A stretch of 42,995 nucleotides of DNA from Bacteroidetes bacterium GWF2_40_14. GTDB taxonomy: Bacteria > Bacteroidota > Bacteroidia > Bacteroidales > UBA932. Location: contig MEOK01000023.1 of the NCBI GenBank assembly GCA_001769195.1, positions 1 through 42,995 on the forward strand. The letters run 5' to 3'. The notes below the pieces were generated by a model. That model searched no databases, was not told the origin of the DNA, and saw nothing but the letters and a program-made list of their open reading frames with translations. The position numbers and the translations under genes are program-made. Positions 41,808-42,995 of this stretch are shown piece after piece (within the stretch, counting starts at the first letter, position 1; the number at the start of each line of letters is the position of its first letter).

Positions 41808-42995
41808 ATGAATGAGAAGTATGTTATAGGTATCGACTATGGGACCGACTCTGCGAGGGCAGTTATTGCCGATACTTCCAATGGCAGCGAGGTAGCAACA
41901 TCAGTAAAAATATATCCTCGATGGAGTAAGGGACTGTATTGCGACCAATATAAAAGTCAATACAGGCAACATCCTATGGATTATATCGATACGCTTGAAT
42001 ATATCGTAAAGGATGCGCTTGCTAAGTCACCCGAAGGTACAACAGAAAAAATAGTAGGTATATCTTTCGACACCACAGGCAGCACTCCGGTTCTGATAGA
42101 TAAGGAGGGCATGCCACTGGCTCTTACAAAAGGATTTGAAAGCAATCCTAATGCCATGTTTGTCCTTTGGAAAGATCATACGGCAGTAAAAGAGGCCGAA
42201 GAGATTAATAATCTTGCAAGCAAATGGGAGACAGACTATACTCACTACGAAGGGGGAATCTATTCCTCTGAATGGGTCTGGGCAAAAATCCTGCACATTC
42301 TACGGGACGACAGAGAGGTGTCTGAAGCTGCATATTCATGGATTGAGCATGCAGACTGGATGAGTGCTTTACTGACTGGGCAGACAAAACCGGAAACTCT
42401 AATGCGAAGTCGCTGTGCAGCCGGTCACAAAGCTATGTGGCACAAGGATTGGGGTGGTCTTCCTTCAGAAGAATTTCTGAGAACACTTGATCCTTTACTT
42501 GAGGGATTTAGAAACAGGTTGTATAACGAAACTTTTACAAGCGATACACCAGCAGGAGTAGTAACCCCTGAATGGGCTGCACGGCTGGGTCTCCGCGGAG
42601 ATGTGGTTGTAGGAGTCAGTGCTTTTGATTGCCATATGGGTGCAGTTGCAGGGGGAATTAAGCCCGGGTACCTGTTACGTGCTATTGGCACATCTACCTG
42701 CGACATTATGATAGCAACACCTGATAATATTGGCAATAAAGTCATTGCCGGTATTTGCGGACAGGTTGATGGTTCTGTTATTCCTGGCTATATCGGACTG
42801 GAAGCAGGACAATCCGGTTTCGGGGATATTTATGCATGGTTTAAGAATGTGCTTGCCTGGCCAATAGAAAAGCTTTTACCCGGTCAAACAGAAGTACTAG
42901 ATTTGATTATACCACTACTCAATCAAGAAGCTGCAAAAATTCCAATAGAAGACTCAACCTTACTGGCCATCGACTGGATGAACGGGCGGAGAACT
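41808..42995 (+). CDS. araB: L-ribulokinase, 3' end beyond window
   Basis: The gene is open from the ATG at 41808 to the window edge, giving the first 396 residues of about 560. It phosphorylates L-ribulose with ATP. FGGY-kinase features: YVIGIDYGTDSARAVI (phosphate 1 loop), GISFDTTGSTPVLIDKEG, IEHADWMSALLTGQ, RSRCAAGHKAMW, VVGVSAFDCHMGAVAGGIKP and RAIGTSTCDIMI. The GTDS form of the first loop and CAAGHK are typical of AraB rather than xylulokinase. It is 29 bp after araD and shows no frame break in the visible part. Confidence 0.95.
   Translation, partial: MNEKYVIGIDYGTDSARAVIADTSNGSEVATSVKIYPRWSKGLYCDQYKSQYRQHPMDYIDTLEYIVKDALAKSPEGTTEKIVGISFDTTGSTPVLIDKEGMPLALTKGFESNPNAMFVLWKDHTAVKEAEEINNLASKWETDYTHYEGGIYSSEWVWAKILHILRDDREVSEAAYSWIEHADWMSALLTGQTKPETLMRSRCAAGHKAMWHKDWGGLPSEEFLRTLDPLLEGFRNRLYNETFTSDTPAGVVTPEWAARLGLRGDVVVGVSAFDCHMGAVAGGIKPGYLLRAIGTSTCDIMIATPDNIGNKVIAGICGQVDGSVIPGYIGLEAGQSGFGDIYAWFKNVLAWPIEKLLPGQTEVLDLIIPLLNQEAAKIPIEDSTLLAIDWMNGRRT

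Noticed and set aside
1-42995. CRISPR array, tRNA or rRNA genes
   Set aside because: No regularly spaced repeats, cloverleaf-like sequence or rRNA segment was seen by eye in the window.

Overview
The window looks like chromosomal DNA of a member of the Bacteroidota, most likely a Bacteroidales-type anaerobe. Supporting signs are an ECF sigma/FecR/SusC/SusD/TlpA cluster, lipoprotein and secreted-protein families typical of the phylum, AT-rich spacers, and promoter-like TAnnTTTG elements. This placement is inferred from gene content, not from a marker gene. I saw no rRNA, tRNA or CRISPR array.

Layout. (1) 1-2390: accessory, cassette-like DNA. It holds a DUF6602 protein and a KilA-N protein separated by folded, attC-like spacers. 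(2) 2391-4153: a lipoprotein and a secreted Ntn-hydrolase with a TPR tail. (3) 4233-5738, minus strand: an AAA15/AbiLii-like ATPase broken by a frameshift, overlapping a small downstream gene. (4) 5806-9139: AraC regulator, TSUP exporter, NapH/NosR-like polyferredoxin and the decayed end of a DsrE-like gene, probably a sulfur-compound operon. (5) 9331-15182: a very large protein fusing an SLC12-type transporter to a long helical region and a P-loop ATPase, translationally coupled to an MscS-like channel. This is the most unusual module here. (6) 15217-17480: a hybrid-like histidine kinase and a response regulator, flanked on both sides by decayed copies of the same acetyltransferase. (7) 17604-19269: an AbiE type IV toxin-antitoxin pair. 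(8) 19612-23073: DUF2007, DUF4932, a lipoprotein, an exported isochorismatase-like protein and DUF3795. (9) 23285-32716: a sigma/FecR/SusC/SusD/TlpA uptake locus plus a secreted protein, lying between 229-bp direct repeats that duplicate the start of an NAD(P)-binding oxidoreductase gene. (10) 32749-34516: the intact oxidoreductase, a PDZ remnant and a Cof-type HAD phosphatase. (11) 34532-42995: an L-arabinose utilisation locus with a secreted GH43 enzyme, an AraC regulator, araA, a sodium/solute symporter, araD and a partial araB.

How the genes fit together. The arabinose locus is the clearest pathway. GH43 releases arabinose outside the cytoplasm, the SSS symporter imports it, AraA makes L-ribulose, AraB phosphorylates it and AraD converts it to xylulose 5-phosphate. 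The SusCD locus has its own sigma/anti-sigma switch and no glycoside hydrolase, so its substrate is open. The SLC12-ATPase/MscS pair suggests coordinated ion or volume control. Much of the left half shows decay and rearrangement: cassette-like spacers, pseudogenes, a toxin-antitoxin pair and duplicated gene ends.
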